NCBI GenBank assembly: GCA_045809745.1
Contig: JBJMXE010000116.1
Span: 1-55,070, forward strand
Direction of reading: 5' to 3'
Source: DATFCK01 sp045809745
GTDB taxonomy: Bacteria; Verrucomicrobiota; Verrucomicrobiia; Chthoniobacterales; UBA10450
Length of the DNA stretch: 55,070 bases
Below are positions 23,617 through 32,068 of the stretch, one piece after another. The notes below the pieces were generated by a model. That model was not told the DNA's origin and did no database searches. It saw only the letters and a list, made by a program, of their open reading frames with translations. Made by a program: the position numbers and the translations under genes. Positions within the stretch are counted from its first letter, which is position 1. Each line of letters starts with the position of its first letter.

Positions 23617-24606
23617 ATGAGGGCACGCACCCGCGAGGTCAATATTTTCAACATGTCGTTGCTCGACATTTTGTGCGGAGCGTTAGGCGCGTTCTGCTTT
23701 ATGACGCTGGTGCTGCTTCCGTATTATAAACCGGCGGTTAGCCAGAGTGAGCTTCGGCAACAGGAAGCGACGACTGACGATCTGCTAAAGGAGCTTCAAA
23801 AGCTGAGAGAGGGCGCCAAGGATTCCGCGATGGCCAAGGAACTGGATGATTTGGTCGACAAGTTGCAGGCGCAGATCAAACAGCTCCAGGGACAGGTAAA
23901 TAGTTACTCGAGCGAGAACGAGCGGCTTCAAGATGAGAACAAGCAACTCACCGAGAATAACAAGAAACAGGCGGATACACTGACGATGCGAAATCCGTTC
24001 ATCGTGATGATGGGATGCATGCCGCTCCAGGATGTGGATGTTTATCTGGCCAGCGATACGGTTAGTGAAAAGAAGACTAACAATCCGCCGTTCGATCCGA
24101 TCAAACCACATAACGACGAATTCTGGGCCGGGGACACCGTGACCTGGTGGCCTTCGCATGGAGTAACCGTTTGGTTGACTCGAGACGCACCGGCGAACTC
24201 CCACTTCAAAATTTATGCCAAGCTCGCCGACCCGGCGAACCGCACCGACGCGAGCCTGACCGGAAACATCAAGGCGCCGGGCCTGAATATCGCCATGCCG
24301 GTGGTACCGCTTACCGCAGCCAGATACTGGACGTTGATAGGCACGATCATTGTCGATAAGGACAACAAGATTAGCTTCACCGAGGCGACCGAGGCCGAAC
24401 GGGACGCCGAATGGACGAAGCTCGCGAAAGCGCCGCCTCCGCCCCTAACCACCGCGAGCCCGGCGGTGCAACGGAAAATTTTGCCCACAGCGCAGCAGAC
24501 ACCGCTGTCCAAAGACGAGGCGGAAAAACTTCGCCAGGAATTATTGAAGCGCCTGCCGGCGCGACCCGGTAACGCCGCGTCGCCGACCGCTGGAACATCG
24601 CCATGA
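23617..24606 (+). CDS. ExbD/MotB-like single-pass protein with coiled coil
   Basis: A 329-residue protein with one membrane helix near the N-terminus. In NIFNMSLLDILCGALGAFCF an Asp (D17) sits where ExbD/TolR have their proton-carrying Asp. A coiled coil of about 80 residues follows (LLKELQKLREGAK through ENERLQDENKQLTENNK), then a compact domain of about 110 residues (PFIVMMGCMPLQDVDVYL...) and a Pro/Ala-rich tail. No OmpA-type peptidoglycan domain is present, unlike MotB. It starts two bases after the ExbB-like stop and overlaps the next start by ATGA, so a three-protein complex is likely. The assignment as ExbD-like rests on position and the helix Asp, and is inference. Confidence 0.6.
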   Translation: MRARTREVNIFNMSLLDILCGALGAFCFMTLVLLPYYKPAVSQSELRQQEATTDDLLKELQKLREGAKDSAMAKELDDLVDKLQAQIKQLQGQVNSYSSENERLQDENKQLTENNKKQADTLTMRNPFIVMMGCMPLQDVDVYLASDTVSEKKTNNPPFDPIKPHNDEFWAGDTVTWWPSHGVTVWLTRDAPANSHFKIYAKLADPANRTDASLTGNIKAPGLNIAMPVVPLTAARYWTLIGTIIVDKDNKISFTEATEAERDAEWTKLAKAPPPPLTTASPAVQRKILPTAQQTPLSKDEAEKLRQELLKRLPARPGNAASPTAGTSP

Positions 24607-26516
24607 CTAGCCGCGTTCGATGCAGTTGTGGTCGTGTTTACGATCCGGTGAAGCATGCGGCATGTCCGGATTGTGGCGCGGAGTCCGCCGTCGAGTCCGT
24701 AGTTGTCGCTGAAAAGGTAAAGCCGCCCTCGCCGCCGGAAACGCCTGGCGCCGTGCCGCACTCCGCACCTGCGGTGCCTTCGTCACCTGGCAGTTTTTTC
24801 CGGTCCCTCCCACTTCCGGTGCTCATCGGTGCCGGTGCTTTGATCGTGCTCGTGCTTTTTCTAGTCCTACGACGCCCGCACTCCGATGCTTCACAAACTT
24901 CTAATGATCGAGGCCAACAGGCCGCTCCCGCAAATGAAACCTCGCCCGCAGCGTCACCCGCAGAGACAGCGTCCCCATCGGGTGGACAGGCCGGGAGTCA
25001 AACCGTCGGGCCTGGCGCGCCCACCTTTCCGCCCGGCTCCGTCACCGGGATTTCCGTCGGGAATCTAGCCGAGTTGGTGAACAAGGCATCGGGCGGAACG
25101 GTCCGCCTCGGTCCGGGAATTTATCAGGGCGGTGCGGTGATCAACAAAGCAGTCCGGATCGTCGGCGATGGACCGTTAGGCCAGGTCATGATTCAAAGCG
25201 AAGGAAAAGAGGGTCTGTCCGTTCGCAGCAAAGGCGTGTTCGTGCAGAACGTTTTATTCATGTCTAACGGCATTGGTGAACTGCCGGCCGTTTCCGTGGC
25301 GGACGGTGCGGAGTTGGAGATGGATACAGTAAAGATCGCATCTGGTAGCGCAGTCGGAGTATCGGTTGCGGGCAACTCTTCCTTCAAGGCGTTGGGATGT
25401 ACCTTCAATGCGACTAACGGGGCCGGCTTGCGGATCAGTCAGCAGGCGCATGCAAGCCTCACCCAATGCACGTTCTCTGATGCGAAGACCGGCCTCGCAG
25501 TTTCGAATGCCGGAGTTGCAGACCTTCACGCCTGCGCATTCGAGCGGCTCGGCGACAGTGATACCAGCGGCGCGATCATCACCATCGCCGGAGATAAAAC
25601 CCAGGTTACGGGCGAGGATTGCCACTTCAATGGCAATGGCGGAGGCGTTAGCGCGAGTGACAACGCTTCGATTGTACTTGGCAAATGCACCTTCAAAGAT
25701 AACGCGAAGCTTTCCAGGGGGGGGCCGACCGGAGGCGTTTTCGTGCTCCGCAACGGCGCGCACGGAGAACTGCGCGATAGCTCATTCACCGACGGAATCC
25801 CGTACGCCGTTAACGTGATGTCCGCCGCCACACTGGTGATGGAGAATACGGACGTATCCGGCGCGCGGACGGCCGCTGTCGCCATCGGGGAACAGAATGG
25901 TTCCCCGGCCAAGGCGCAGATCAAGCAAAGTCATTTTAGCCGGAGTGCCGTGGGCATTGGTGTGTTTGGCGGGAGTTCTGCCGAGATTTCTGACTCCGAG
26001 TGCCGCGAGAATAACGAGGGAATGGTGGTCATGGACAAAGGCTCGCGCGCCACCCTTACCAAGACCTCGTTAACCGGCAATCGGGATCATGGTCTGTACG
26101 TTTATGGAGAAGCTGAGGCCGATGCCGCCGATTCAACCATCCAAGGCAACGCGCGAGGAGCCCAAAGCGGCGCCGAACGAAAAGGGGCAGTCCCCGGTGG
26201 CACGGTCGTGCTGGAACGATGTCGCGTCGCCAACAACCACGTATTTGGCGTTGGTGCGGCCGCAAAAAGTCAGCTCATTCTGAACAGCGTGACGTTTGAG
26301 GCGAACGGCAAAACGAATGTCCACCGTGAAAGCGGTGCCGTGATCCAAACCGACGGCGCAGAAGGCAGTGCTTCCGAAGCAGCGAGCAGCGCGAGCCCGG
26401 CAGACGACACCGCCGAGCATCAAAGCTCCGGCCACCGCAACAAACATCCGCGCCGGCAGCAGACGAACGACGACGATGCGCGGCGAATCATCCGCCACTT
26501 CTTCCCGCGGCCATAG
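24603..26516 (+). CDS. Zinc-ribbon / transmembrane / right-handed beta-helix protein
   Basis: A 637-residue protein in three parts. Residues 5-25 form a likely zinc ribbon (RCSCGRVYD...ACPDCGAE; Cys 7, 9, 21 and 24) in the cytoplasm. A membrane helix at about 72-89 (PVLIGAGALIVLVLFLVL) and a Ser/Pro/Gln spacer follow. From about 150 to 560 there are short repeated turns of the pectate-lyase/NosD type (for example GVSVAGNSSFKALGCTF and GLAVSNAGVADLHACAF) that make a beta-helix outside the membrane. No polysaccharide-lyase catalytic motif was seen. The basic end (HRNKHPRRQQ) may contact wall or nucleic acid. It is last in the ExbB/ExbD-like operon, so it may be the effector or ligand-binding arm. 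Confidence 0.75.
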   Translation: MTSRVRCSCGRVYDPVKHAACPDCGAESAVESVVVAEKVKPPSPPETPGAVPHSAPAVPSSPGSFFRSLPLPVLIGAGALIVLVLFLVLRRPHSDASQTSNDRGQQAAPANETSPAASPAETASPSGGQAGSQTVGPGAPTFPPGSVTGISVGNLAELVNKASGGTVRLGPGIYQGGAVINKAVRIVGDGPLGQVMIQSEGKEGLSVRSKGVFVQNVLFMSNGIGELPAVSVADGAELEMDTVKIASGSAVGVSVAGNSSFKALGCTFNATNGAGLRISQQAHASLTQCTFSDAKTGLAVSNAGVADLHACAFERLGDSDTSGAIITIAGDKTQVTGEDCHFNGNGGGVSASDNASIVLGKCTFKDNAKLSRGGPTGGVFVLRNGAHGELRDSSFTDGIPYAVNVMSAATLVMENTDVSGARTAAVAIGEQNGSPAKAQIKQSHFSRSAVGIGVFGGSSAEISDSECRENNEGMVVMDKGSRATLTKTSLTGNRDHGLYVYGEAEADAADSTIQGNARGAQSGAERKGAVPGGTVVLERCRVANNHVFGVGAAAKSQLILNSVTFEANGKTNVHRESGAVIQTDGAEGSASEAASSASPADDTAEHQSSGHRNKHPRRQQTNDDDARRIIRHFFPRP

Positions 26517-26603
26517 TGTCACCCGCGGGGGGCGCGGCGGTCTCCCCGGTTGCCCGAGGGTGATGCGCCACCAGCCGGGCACCGCCCGCTGTCTCAGCTG
26601 ATC

Positions 26604-26636
26604 GGATCGGCGGTCACGGGGGTGGATCGCCGATCC
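26604..26636. terminator. Bidirectional hairpin between convergent genes
   Basis: GGATCGGCG (26604-26612) and CGCCGATCC (26628-26636) form a perfect 9-bp stem in the 141-base gap between the beta-helix gene and the convergent small membrane protein. There is no long T-tract. Confidence 0.5.
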
Positions 26637-26657
26637 GTCAGATAAGTCCGAGTCTCG

Positions 26658-26882
26658 TTAGGCGGAATTCCGGCCGGTCAACAGCATCACCGCGCCGCCC
26701 ACAATGCAAATGCCGCCGACGATTGGTCCCACCGGTATCGGATGCTCCTTCTCCTTGTTGACCTCCAGAGGCCCAAGTTTCGCTACGTTTTCCTTCGTAG
26801 TGAAGCTGGCAAAGCCTCCGTAGGCGAGGACGACGATTCCGACCAGGATAAGGATAAGACCGAAAATGCCGGCAGGTTTCAT
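26658..26882 (-). CDS. Small two-helix membrane protein (DUF3185-like)
   Basis: A 74-residue protein with two hydrophobic helices (GIFGLILILVGIVVLAYGGF and IVGGICIVGGAVMLLTG). Between them is a polar segment, TTKENVAKLGPLEVNKEKEHPIP. Short proteins with this layout and a KxHxIPxxP-type loop are common in soil bacteria and have no known role; DUF3185 is the nearest family I can name. It lies five bases downstream of the lmo0937-family gene on the same strand, so the two form a small membrane-protein operon. Its stop codon overlaps a copy of the CGTTAGGC octamer (26656-26663). Confidence 0.7.
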   Translation of the reverse strand: MKPAGIFGLILILVGIVVLAYGGFASFTTKENVAKLGPLEVNKEKEHPIPVGPIVGGICIVGGAVMLLTGRNSA

Positions 26883-26887
26883 GAACG

Positions 26888-27037
26888 CTACAGGCTACGG
26901 CGACCTTGAACGAGATTGATGATCAGCACTACTACAGCGATGACCAGCAGGATGTGAATGAAGCCGCCGAGCGTATACGAACTGACCAGTCCCAGCAGCC
27001 ACAGCACGAGCAGAATGACAAATATTGTCCACAGCAT
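26888..27037 (-). CDS. lmo0937-family tiny membrane protein (49 residues)
   Basis: On the minus strand an ATG at 27037 with a purine-rich site upstream (GAAAGGAATATCGAT before the ATG) opens a 49-codon gene ending in TAG at 26888-26890. The peptide has MLWTIFVILLVLWLLGLV, the central SSYTLGGFIHILL turn and VIAVVVLIINLVQGRR. This is the lmo0937 family of two-helix membrane proteins, known for size and sequence but not function; members are often associated with stress. It is co-directional with and directly upstream of the 74-residue membrane protein. Confidence 0.8.
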   Translation of the reverse strand: MLWTIFVILLVLWLLGLVSSYTLGGFIHILLVIAVVVLIINLVQGRRSL

Positions 27038-27172
27038 ATCGATATTCCTTTCGGGTTGAGGTTCTAATACAAATCGTGTGCAAGCGGACAGGTGCGCTTA
27101 TCCGAAGACAAGCATTTCTGACCGGCGCCCGATGGTATTTACGGTCGCAACGGAATTGTTCTGCCCAGCGAG

Positions 27173-28918
27173 TCACTGCAAACTGCTAACCACCGCTCGC
27201 AGATTCCAGCCATTGTCGGCCAGCCGCTGCCAGGCCTGCTGATAATCGCATCCCGCCAACTGGGCGACGACTCGTACCGCGCGATCCCGCAGTTTCGTAT
27301 TGGACGCGTGCAGGTCGATCATCAGATTGCCTCGTACTCGGCCCAACGCAACCATTGCCCCCGTGCTGATGATATTGAGCGCGACCTTGGTGGCTGTGCC
27401 GGCCTTGAGCCTGGTGGAGCCGGTTACGATTTCCGGGCCGACTGCGAGAGCGATCGACAGGTCGGCAGTCTGACCTGAATCCGGCGAAGGGTTGCTGGAA
27501 ATCAGGATCGTCCGCGCGCCTAACGATCTGGCGTGAGCCAATGCGCCTTGGACAAAGGGTGTGCGACCGCTGGCGGTGATCCCAATTACTACATCGCCGC
27601 TTTTGACCCCGCGTTGGTCCAGCGCCACCGCTCCTGCGGCGGATTCATCTTCGGCCCCCTCGACGCTCCGATGCAAGGCACTCATGCCGCCAGCAATGAT
27701 ACCCTGGACCAGATCAGGGGCGGCACCGAACGTCGGCGGGATTTCACTGGCATCGAGCACGCCCAAACGTCCGCTCGTTCCAGCACCGACATAGAATAAC
27801 CTGCCGCCGTTGCGAAGCGCGGTAGCAACCGATTCGGTGGCCGCAGATAAGCTGTCAGTTGCGGCGCGTAACCCTTCCTGGACAAATTTTTCTTCATCGA
27901 TGAACAGCTCCACCAGGTCGCGGGTGCTCATTTTCTCCAGATGTTCGGAGCGGGGATTACTCTGTTCCGTCAGGGCCGCGGAAAGAGCTTCGATATCGCC
28001 GGCTGGAGGCTGCTGACGAATTGCCGGTTGTTCGTTCATCTCTGCCGCTAACCAGGCCGCTCCCAACTCCGGGGGTTGCTCGACCGCAGCAACCCGTGCA
28101 TCCGGCAGGTTCTTCTTAAGTCGCCGTCGAAATGTGTGAGCGTAAATGGAATCGCGGTGAAACAAACCGCCTAACAACATTACTTTCGGTGCGAGAAGAT
28201 GGAGCCGGGTGGCGACGGCCTCGGTGTACTCGCACAAGACCCGGGCGCCTTCCTCCAAAATCTCACACACTCTCCCGTCACCGGCCATGGCCGCTTCGAA
28301 AACGACGGGTGCCAGCGTCGCGATCTCCATCTTATCGGCGACCTGCGCCCAACGGACGAGCTCGTCAAGGTTGTTAAGCGAGAGTGCTCGCAGCACCTTT
28401 GCCGAGAACTCGAGCTCATCCCGGTGGAGATCGTACTCGCGAAGGATCAAACGTAATGCCTGAATCGAAAGGGCGTAGGCGCCTCCCGCATCGCCAAGAA
28501 TGTGACCCCACCCACCCGCTTTTTCGATGCGATCACCGCGGCGTCCGGTCACCGACGACCCGCTACCGGCGTTGACGACGATTCCTTCCCCATTTCCGAG
28601 GGCAGCGGCCATCCCTGACTCGCGATCGCTGCCGGTAAGAATTTTCGCAGAAGGCCAAACCTCGGAGCAAATTCGCGATAAATTGTGGCGATCCTCTTCT
28701 GTCACGCAGCCGGCGAGGAAGATGCCAGCGCGATCGAATTGCTGCGGCAGTTGCTGAAAAATACCGCGGAGCCGCTCGAGCGTAGCGAGACGGAAATTGG
28801 AAGGCGGCAACTTACCCTGCTCCAGGATCCGCAGCTCGTTACCGTCGCGTTCCACCAGAGCCCACGCGGTTTTGGTGCCCCCACCTTCCACGCCGAGAAT
28901 TCGTTCGGCTGGGTTCAC
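27173..28918 (-). CDS. murQ: Fused amino-sugar kinase (BadF/BadG-type) and MurNAc-6-phosphate etherase
   Basis: A 581-residue two-domain enzyme for peptidoglycan sugar recycling. Residues 1 to about 290 are an actin-fold sugar kinase of the BadF/BadG/NagK type: GVEGGGTKTAWALVE, then NAGSGSSVTGRRGD and GGWGHILGDAGGAYAL. Residues from about 310 to 581 form a whole MurQ etherase: GGRLFYVGAGTSGRLGVLDASEIPPTFG, VEGAEDESAAG, GDVVIGITASGRTPFV and a C-terminal helical bundle. MurQ turns MurNAc-6-P into GlcNAc-6-P and lactate, and the kinase could supply MurNAc-6-P or GlcNAc-6-P. The nagA gene, whose product acts next on GlcNAc-6-P, lies at the far end of the window. It is divergent from ligA. Confidence 0.9.
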   Translation of the reverse strand: MNPAERILGVEGGGTKTAWALVERDGNELRILEQGKLPPSNFRLATLERLRGIFQQLPQQFDRAGIFLAGCVTEEDRHNLSRICSEVWPSAKILTGSDRESGMAAALGNGEGIVVNAGSGSSVTGRRGDRIEKAGGWGHILGDAGGAYALSIQALRLILREYDLHRDELEFSAKVLRALSLNNLDELVRWAQVADKMEIATLAPVVFEAAMAGDGRVCEILEEGARVLCEYTEAVATRLHLLAPKVMLLGGLFHRDSIYAHTFRRRLKKNLPDARVAAVEQPPELGAAWLAAEMNEQPAIRQQPPAGDIEALSAALTEQSNPRSEHLEKMSTRDLVELFIDEEKFVQEGLRAATDSLSAATESVATALRNGGRLFYVGAGTSGRLGVLDASEIPPTFGAAPDLVQGIIAGGMSALHRSVEGAEDESAAGAVALDQRGVKSGDVVIGITASGRTPFVQGALAHARSLGARTILISSNPSPDSGQTADLSIALAVGPEIVTGSTRLKAGTATKVALNIISTGAMVALGRVRGNLMIDLHASNTKLRDRAVRVVAQLAGCDYQQAWQRLADNGWNLRAVVSSLQ

Positions 28919-29101
28919 GATTGCGTATGTTTAGCTGATTTTAGGCCATTTGGAAGGGCGGTTAACGAGCTGCGGGACGGGGCGTTGTAGCTGCAATAAA
29001 TTCAGGTAGCCGCTGTAGTGGGGCAGGGCAACCGCCCGGTTCCTTCGCCTTCGGCTGCTATACCCGCGTTGCTCGCAGGAACACTCCTTCTATGCTAGGG
29101 C

Positions 29102-31102
29102 ATGGCTGTAGACCAAAAAGAGGCGGCAAAGCGCGTCTCGGCGCTGCGGAAGGAGATTTCAGAACACGATCGCCGCTATTATCAGGAGGCGTCTCCAACC
29201 ATTTCCGACCGGGAATACGACCGCTTGTACCGAGAACTTTTGGACCTCGAGGCTGAGTTTCCCAATCTGGCTTCATCAGATTCGCCGACCAACAGGGTGG
29301 GCGGGAATCCGCTGCAAGCGTTTGCTCAGATCCGGCACCGCTCACCTATGCTCAGCCTCGACAACACCTACTCAGAGGATGAGGTGGCCAGCTTCTATGC
29401 TCGGGTCGAGCGGCTTTTACCGAAACAGAAAGTTCCGGTTGTAGTGGAACCAAAGGTGGACGGCGTTGCGGTTTCACTGGTTTACGAACGAGGTGAACTT
29501 CGCTACGCGGCGACGCGCGGCGATGGCGCTAGCGGTGACGATATCACTAAAAATATTCGGACGATCCGGCAGGTGCCGATCAAGCTTCGTGGAAACGCGC
29601 CCGACGTTCTTGAAGTGCGTGCCGAAGTTTACATGGACAAACACGGGTTCGAAAAATTGAACGAGGAGCGGAAACAGGATGACTTGCCGCTGTTTGCCAA
29701 TCCGCGCAACGCGGCCGCCGGTTCGCTGAAGCAGCTCGACTCCACCATCGTCGCTCGTCGTCCGTTAGGCATCGTTTGTCATGGCACGGGGTTAATGGAG
29801 GGAGCGGCTATCGACCGGCATTCGAAAGTTTTTCCATTCCTGAAGAAGCTGGGATTACCGGCTACCGAAAAATGGTGGGTTGCCGATTCGGTGGACGAAA
29901 TTCTGCAAGCCATCCGCGAGCTGGATCAGGTCCGTCACGACTTCGCCTATCAGACTGATGGGGCAGTGGTAAAAATTGACTCGTTAGTACAGCGACAGCG
30001 GCTCGGGTTCACGGCCAAATCTCCCCGCTGGGCAATTGCCTACAAGTATGAAGCGGAACGGGTCGAGACTCGCCTGCTTGATATTGTGATCCAGGTGGGT
30101 CGCACCGGAACGTTGACGCCGGTGGCAATGCTTGAACCGGTCCTGGTCAGCGGGAGCACGGTCGGCCGGGCCACTTTGCACAACGAGGAAGAGATTAAGC
30201 GCAAAGACATTCGGATCGGCGATACGGTGGTCATTGAGAAAGCGGGCGAAGTGATTCCAGCCGTGGTCGAAGTGAAGACCGCCGCCCGGACAGGTAAGGA
30301 AAGAAAATTCCGCATGCCGACGACCTGTCCGGTGTGCGGCGGCAAAGTCGTCAGAGATGAGGGCCAGGTCGCGCTGCGATGCGTGAACCTGCAATGCCCT
30401 GCCCAACTGAAACGGCGAATCGAGCACTTCGCGTCTCGAGGCGCAATGGACATCGAAGGACTTGGTGAGGTCATGGTCGAGCAGCTGGTTAGCCGCGATT
30501 TGGTTCATGACCCCGGTGATCTCTACGAATTGACCGCGTCCAAAATTGGGACAATCGAGCGCACCGGCGACAAGAGCATTTCGAACCTGTTAGGCGCTAT
30601 CGAGCAAAGCAAAACGCGACCACTCTGGCGGCTTGTCTTTGGTCTCGGTATTCTCCACGTCGGGGTGACCGCATCGCGCGCATTGGCTGATCACTTCGGT
30701 AGCTTAGAGAGTCTGGCTAAAGCGTCAGTGGACGAGCTGCAGCGGATTCCCGATGTCGGCGAAGTCGTGGCTGAAAGCATTTACGCGTTTTTCCAAGAGC
30801 CGCGAAACCGCGCGATGATGATACGGCTGCAGAAACTCGGGCTAAGGCCGCACGTTGAGCCGAAGAGGGAAATTGGCGAGTCGAAGATCGCGGGATCCAC
30901 CTGGGTCATTACCGGCACCTTGAGCAGACCTCGTGAAGAGATCGCGGAACAGATCATAGAACGCGGTGGGAAAGTCAGCGGCAGCATCAGCAAGAAGACC
31001 ACTTACCTGTTGGCGGGCGAAGAAGCGGGTAGCAAGCTCGAGAAAGCGAAGCAACTCGGCGTGCGAATCTTAACCGAAACTGATTTTCGGAAATTGCTAT
31101 GA
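29102..31102 (+). CDS. ligA: NAD-dependent DNA ligase
   Basis: Seals nicks in replication and repair using NAD. All LigA parts are present over 666 residues. The Ia domain (ISEHDRRYYQEASPTISDREYD) comes first, then the nucleotidyl-transferase core with the adenylated Lys118 in EPKVDGVAVSLVYE (KVDG rather than the usual KLDG). An OB fold, the four-Cys zinc finger (CPVCGGKVVRDEG...CVNLQCPAQ), helix-hairpin-helix repeats (LQRIPDVGEVVAESI) and a C-terminal BRCT domain (GSTWVITGTLSRPREEI) follow. A TATGCT element lies close before the ATG. The stop overlaps the next start (ATGA). Confidence 0.95.
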   Translation: MAVDQKEAAKRVSALRKEISEHDRRYYQEASPTISDREYDRLYRELLDLEAEFPNLASSDSPTNRVGGNPLQAFAQIRHRSPMLSLDNTYSEDEVASFYARVERLLPKQKVPVVVEPKVDGVAVSLVYERGELRYAATRGDGASGDDITKNIRTIRQVPIKLRGNAPDVLEVRAEVYMDKHGFEKLNEERKQDDLPLFANPRNAAAGSLKQLDSTIVARRPLGIVCHGTGLMEGAAIDRHSKVFPFLKKLGLPATEKWWVADSVDEILQAIRELDQVRHDFAYQTDGAVVKIDSLVQRQRLGFTAKSPRWAIAYKYEAERVETRLLDIVIQVGRTGTLTPVAMLEPVLVSGSTVGRATLHNEEEIKRKDIRIGDTVVIEKAGEVIPAVVEVKTAARTGKERKFRMPTTCPVCGGKVVRDEGQVALRCVNLQCPAQLKRRIEHFASRGAMDIEGLGEVMVEQLVSRDLVHDPGDLYELTASKIGTIERTGDKSISNLLGAIEQSKTRPLWRLVFGLGILHVGVTASRALADHFGSLESLAKASVDELQRIPDVGEVVAESIYAFFQEPRNRAMMIRLQKLGLRPHVEPKREIGESKIAGSTWVITGTLSRPREEIAEQIIERGGKVSGSISKKTTYLLAGEEAGSKLEKAKQLGVRILTETDFRKLL

Positions 31103-31941
31103 ACACTGACGAGCCGAGCGCCGTTATCGAGTCGGAGAGTATCGCCAATACAATTTCGATCCCAGTTGCGCTTGAGCCGCTGCGACGCATTCGATGGTGG
31201 GTTCATCTTATCCTGATCGGCGGCTACTTTGTCCCGTCGATTCTGTTTAGCCGCGCAAACCCCCATCCCGTCCTCAGCCAGACCAGCGCCGGGTTACTGA
31301 CGGTGTGCGCGATGCAGATGGCGGTGTTCGGTGTGATGTTCGGTTTGGGTTGGTGGTCGTCTCGTGCCACCAGCGAACAGATGTTGCTGCCTTGGCGGCC
31401 GGGCTGGTGGGTCGTTCCACTCGGATTTGCGTATTCTATCGCGATCCGCATAGCCGTTTTCGTCCTGGCGCTGGGGGTTAGCGCGATCTTGCTTGCCACG
31501 GTATTCGACCAACACCAGCTGGCAGAGTTTTGGCGGGCCAGTCAGCCTAATATTCGGCAAGTAGTCAGTGTTTCCGCGGCGCGGGGTAATTCGATTTATG
31601 CCTGGCTTTTGATCACGGTGGTCAGCTTCGTAGTCGCCGGACTCCGAGAAGAGCTTTGGCGCACCGGCACATTGGCGGCGATGCGTGCATTGTGGCCGAA
31701 AGCGTTCGGCTCACGCGCAGGCGAATTGGGTGCAATTCTACTTATCGCGATTGCATTTGGAGCAGGCCATCTGCGGATGGGCTTGATGGCGGCAGTGGTC
31801 GCGGGAGTGCTTGGAGTTTTTCTCGGCGTGATACTGGTGCTGCACCGGTCGGTTTGGCCGGCAGTCATCGCACACGGCTGCTTTGACGCGCTAAGCTTCG
31901 CGCTGATCGCGTGGCTACCAACTAATCTGCAGCCGTTCTAA
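31099..31941 (+). CDS. CPBP-family intramembrane glutamic protease
   Basis: A 280-residue membrane protein with about seven or eight hydrophobic segments. CPBP/Rce1 (Abi) motifs are visible: motif 1 GLREELWRTG (EExxxR), motif 2 FGAGHL and motif 3 HGCFDALSF. In characterised members, Glu and His residues in these motifs form the active site for cleaving membrane-embedded peptides or prenyl proteins; the substrate here is unknown. The first 35 residues are a soluble extension. The gene starts inside the ligA stop (ATGA), so translational coupling is likely, but no functional link to the ligase is apparent. Confidence 0.85.
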   Translation: MNTDEPSAVIESESIANTISIPVALEPLRRIRWWVHLILIGGYFVPSILFSRANPHPVLSQTSAGLLTVCAMQMAVFGVMFGLGWWSSRATSEQMLLPWRPGWWVVPLGFAYSIAIRIAVFVLALGVSAILLATVFDQHQLAEFWRASQPNIRQVVSVSAARGNSIYAWLLITVVSFVVAGLREELWRTGTLAAMRALWPKAFGSRAGELGAILLIAIAFGAGHLRMGLMAAVVAGVLGVFLGVILVLHRSVWPAVIAHGCFDALSFALIAWLPTNLQPF

Positions 31942-32068
31942 TAGTTTCGTTGTGGCCGCAGTCTCTGATCGTCGGAAAAAATTCGGCAGAGCGAAGCGGG
32001 TCCGCAGATATTAATGCGACGGTCAGAGGCCGCCGCTATCAGAAGAGGACGCATGCGCAAACGCGCGG

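Noticed and set aside
26895..27176. 93-codon minus-strand frame starting at 27176
   Set aside because: It overlaps the clear 49-codon lmo0937-family gene in another frame and contains no hydrophobic or family pattern.
29005..29060. GC-rich partial palindrome in the murQ-ligA divergent gap
   Set aside because: Only short arms (GGGC / GCCC) pair, and no second inverted end was found, so it was not called an element.
29069..29096. TTGCTC / TATGCT promoter pair before ligA
   Set aside because: The -10 box lies only a few bases before the ATG, so it would imply leaderless transcription; the match is too weak to call.
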